Positions 62,301-64,000 of a DNA stretch of 64,000 bases are shown here, piece by piece. The stretch comes from Sphingomonas immobilis (GTDB taxonomy: Bacteria; Pseudomonadota; Alphaproteobacteria; Sphingomonadales; Sphingomonadaceae): positions 62,001-126,000 of the forward strand of contig NZ_JAUQSZ010000003.1 of the NCBI RefSeq assembly GCF_030580995.1. The letters run 5' to 3'. The position numbers and the translations under genes were made by a program. Below the pieces are notes generated by a model. That model saw only the letters and a program-made list of their open reading frames with translations. It made no database searches and had not been told where the DNA came from. How positions within the stretch are numbered: the stretch's first letter is position 1; every line of letters starts with the position of its first letter.

Positions 62301-63565
62301 GCCGATTGATCCGCCGGGGCGAGCGTTCGTTCGGCCGCTCGCTCAAAAGCGTGGCCGACAGGTAGTCCGGTATCCGAACTCGGAGCGCGGTTATGCGCCC
62401 CTTGCCGTGCCGCTAAGATCGATAATTCGGCAGCGAGAGTCGCAGACGGGTCAGAAGGAATCTGCGTGCGGATGGAGCGACCGGCCGCTTCGCCGATGGC
62501 TTGCCAATCGTCGCGAGAAGCCCATGCTTCCTCAAGAATGGCGTCGATCTCGAATTCGCTATGTCCAGCGGCAACGAACCCAGTTCTGCCATGCTCGATC
62601 ACTTCAGCGCCTCCCCCAGCGGGCGTGATGACCGCGACACGCCCGCTCAGCATTGTCTCTACCACCGCGAGCGGCAGCCCCTCGCAGCGTGAGCACAGCA
62701 CCAAGCCGTGATGATCGTCCCAAACTCTCTCAGGTGTAGCGATAAATCCCGGGAAATCGGCCCGTTCGACGTCAAGATACCGCGCCATCTCGCGCAACCC
62801 TTCTGCGTCGGGCCCCGCCCCATAGAAGCTGACACGGAGCGGACGTTCACGCCATTTCGGCTGCGCCAACACGCGAAGTAGCGCCGCTTGTCCTTTCTCC
62901 ACAGTGTCCAGCCGGGCGACGCAAGCGAGACGAAAGCCGTTGCCAGTATCAGGCCAGTCGTCGCGCTTGGCCCACGGAACGAGGAAAGGGTTCGCCACCA
63001 CGCGAGCATTGGGCAGACTGCCTGCAATCTGTTCCTCGGTAAGGCGCAGATTGTGATTGGAGACGAAAAGACTTTCGACCGCGCCGCGGTGCGCATCCAT
63101 GAAAGCTCTGCGAATTTCATCCCTTGGCCAATGCATATCATCTGCTTTCTGGCTGATAAGCACATAGGAAAGACCGACCTGCCGACAACGCTCGGCCCAT
63201 TGCCAACCCTCGTAGTTCAGGCCTTGCGAGATTATCACCAGATCGGGTCGGGCAGAACGAAATAGATGGTCGATCTTCGCTGCCTGCGTCATTCGCGTAA
63301 ACGGTGTGCAGGCGTCGATAAGATGCCTGATCTTGAACGGAATCATGCCCGTGTTGCGCAGATCGAAATGGCGAACGCCGCGCTTTTCGAGTCGATCAAG
63401 GGGCGTGATATTGGGGCGGGGAGTCTGAGAGCCCGTGACGACCCGATGACCGGCGTCGGCGAGAGCGAGGGCCGTGCGGCTCCATAACTCTTCGCTGCCA
63501 CCCCACAGCTTGTTGGTGCTTAAAAATGCAAAGCTAAACTCGGCTGCGGAGCGAACGCCCGTCAT
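62297..63565 (-). CDS. Glycosyltransferase family 4 protein
   Basis: 422 residues from ATG 63565 (AAGGGAAGGGG upstream). GT-B fold: FAFLSTNKLWGGSEELWSR at the N-terminus, central RLACVARLDTVEKGQAALLR and LRVSFYGAGPDAEGLREMAR, and the C-terminal donor-site stretch CSRCEGLPLAVVETMLSGRV with GGGAEVIEHGRTG (the E-x7-E pattern of GT4). It transfers a sugar from a nucleotide-sugar donor, probably onto the lipid-linked product of this locus. It converges with the cyclase-like gene. Confidence 0.88.
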   Translation of the reverse strand: MTGVRSAAEFSFAFLSTNKLWGGSEELWSRTALALADAGHRVVTGSQTPRPNITPLDRLEKRGVRHFDLRNTGMIPFKIRHLIDACTPFTRMTQAAKIDHLFRSARPDLVIISQGLNYEGWQWAERCRQVGLSYVLISQKADDMHWPRDEIRRAFMDAHRGAVESLFVSNHNLRLTEEQIAGSLPNARVVANPFLVPWAKRDDWPDTGNGFRLACVARLDTVEKGQAALLRVLAQPKWRERPLRVSFYGAGPDAEGLREMARYLDVERADFPGFIATPERVWDDHHGLVLCSRCEGLPLAVVETMLSGRVAVITPAGGGAEVIEHGRTGFVAAGHSEFEIDAILEEAWASRDDWQAIGEAAGRSIRTQIPSDPSATLAAELSILAARQGAHNRAPSSDTGLPVGHAFERAAERTLAPADQSA

Positions 63566-63899
63566 CCCCTTCCCTTCGTCTTCAGCCGCGTTCCTCCACG
63601 GCAGATTTCGAACTGTAGGCAAGCGGAGGCCGATTGGGTACCAATATCGTGTTCGTCAGAATGTTGGCTCCGAGATCCCGCGTGAGAGCAGGCCCGCAAG
63701 CGGGATCGATCGAAGCGCTAACCTGTCGCTGACCTGAGCCATGTTGACGTGCGCCCCTGAAATGTGACCGATTTTCGGCAAGTCCGACGCGAAGGAGCCG
63801 GACGAAGATGCGCGGCAGCTGACCTGCTGCCCGTTTCTTGGACCGTTTTGAGCTGGAAAATTCCAGTTTAGGATTGAAGGCTAGGTGACGGAGTGGACG
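63566..63899. other. Spacer and probable left end of an IS3-family element
   Basis: No host gene is supported. From about 63740 (TGTTGACGTGCGCCCCTGAA) to 63899 the sequence reads as the leader of the IS3-family orfA at 63900; the exact inverted repeat cannot be fixed without the other end. Confidence 0.45.
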
Positions 63900-64000
63900 A
63901 TGAAGAGATCGAAGTTCAGCGAGGCGCAGATTGCATTTGTGTTGAAGCAAGCTGAGGACGGCACGACGATCGGCGAGGTATTCCGGAAGGCGGGGACCAG
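63900..64000 (+). mobile_element. IS3-family transposase orfA, 5' part (runs off the right edge)
   Basis: From ATG 63900: MKRSKFSEAQIAFVLKQAED, GTTIGEVFRKAGT. This is the typical start of IS3-family (IS407/IS2-group type) OrfA, the HTH protein that recognises the IS ends. It is cut by the window edge. It is distinct from the remnant at 57062-57950, whose orfA begins [11 protein letters not shown]. Confidence 0.85.

Overview
The window reads as chromosomal DNA of a sphingomonad (Sphingomonas or a close relative in the Alphaproteobacteria). The signs are high GC, PEPxxWA-CTERM sorting tails, an EcfG-type GGAAC-N16-CGTT promoter, a TonB receptor with Tat-exported sulfatases, and many small proteins that look sphingomonad-specific. 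I saw no rRNA, tRNA or CRISPR array. This was read by eye, so family names rest on recognised motifs and not on database searches.

Layout. 1-1.7 kb: 5' part of a sensor kinase that runs off the left edge. 2-12 kb: an eroded accessory region with IS6 and phage-like fragments, an HNH remnant, one intact and one broken PEP-CTERM protein, a low-affinity iron permease family protein, two small paralogous proteins, and the ruins of a NUDIX/DUF47 pair. 12.5-23 kb: an intact nine-gene chemosensory operon (receptor, triple CheW, CheB, CheR, CheA, STAS, CheY, CheC-like, hybrid kinase). 23-34 kb: more erosion (DNA ligase, Crp and receiver pseudogenes), small hypotheticals, a lipid kinase, and a peptidoglycan cluster of an M23 peptidase, three L,D-transpeptidase-type proteins and a D,D-carboxypeptidase. 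34-41 kb: proteins typical of general-stress regulons (ClpP-fold protease, RKIP-like, DUF4142, DUF3597) and a SRPBCC / alcohol dehydrogenase / SDR / flavin-binding operon.

41.5-52 kb is the most interesting region: a LacI-controlled catabolic locus. An esterase-MFS-trehalase operon runs leftward; a TonB receptor and two sulfatases run rightward. Matching palindromes (TGAAAW-GG-WTTTCA) lie in front of both arms. Location signals suggest outer-membrane uptake, periplasmic deacylation and desulfation, inner-membrane import, and cytoplasmic cleavage by trehalase. This fits a sulfated, perhaps acylated, trehalose as substrate.

52-58 kb: small sphingomonad genes, a LuxR-type regulator with a membrane tail, a RadC/JAMM protein, and an IS3 remnant. 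58-63.6 kb: a UbiA-family enzyme, an ABC-2 exporter with a Wzt-like ATPase, an (alpha/alpha)-barrel cyclase-like protein and a GT4 glycosyltransferase. This is probably a locus for a lipid-linked or exported glycan. The window ends inside a second IS3-family element.

About a dozen genes outside the operons are frameshifted or carry in-frame stops, while the large operons are clean. That suggests real decay of accessory DNA, but assembly error is not excluded.
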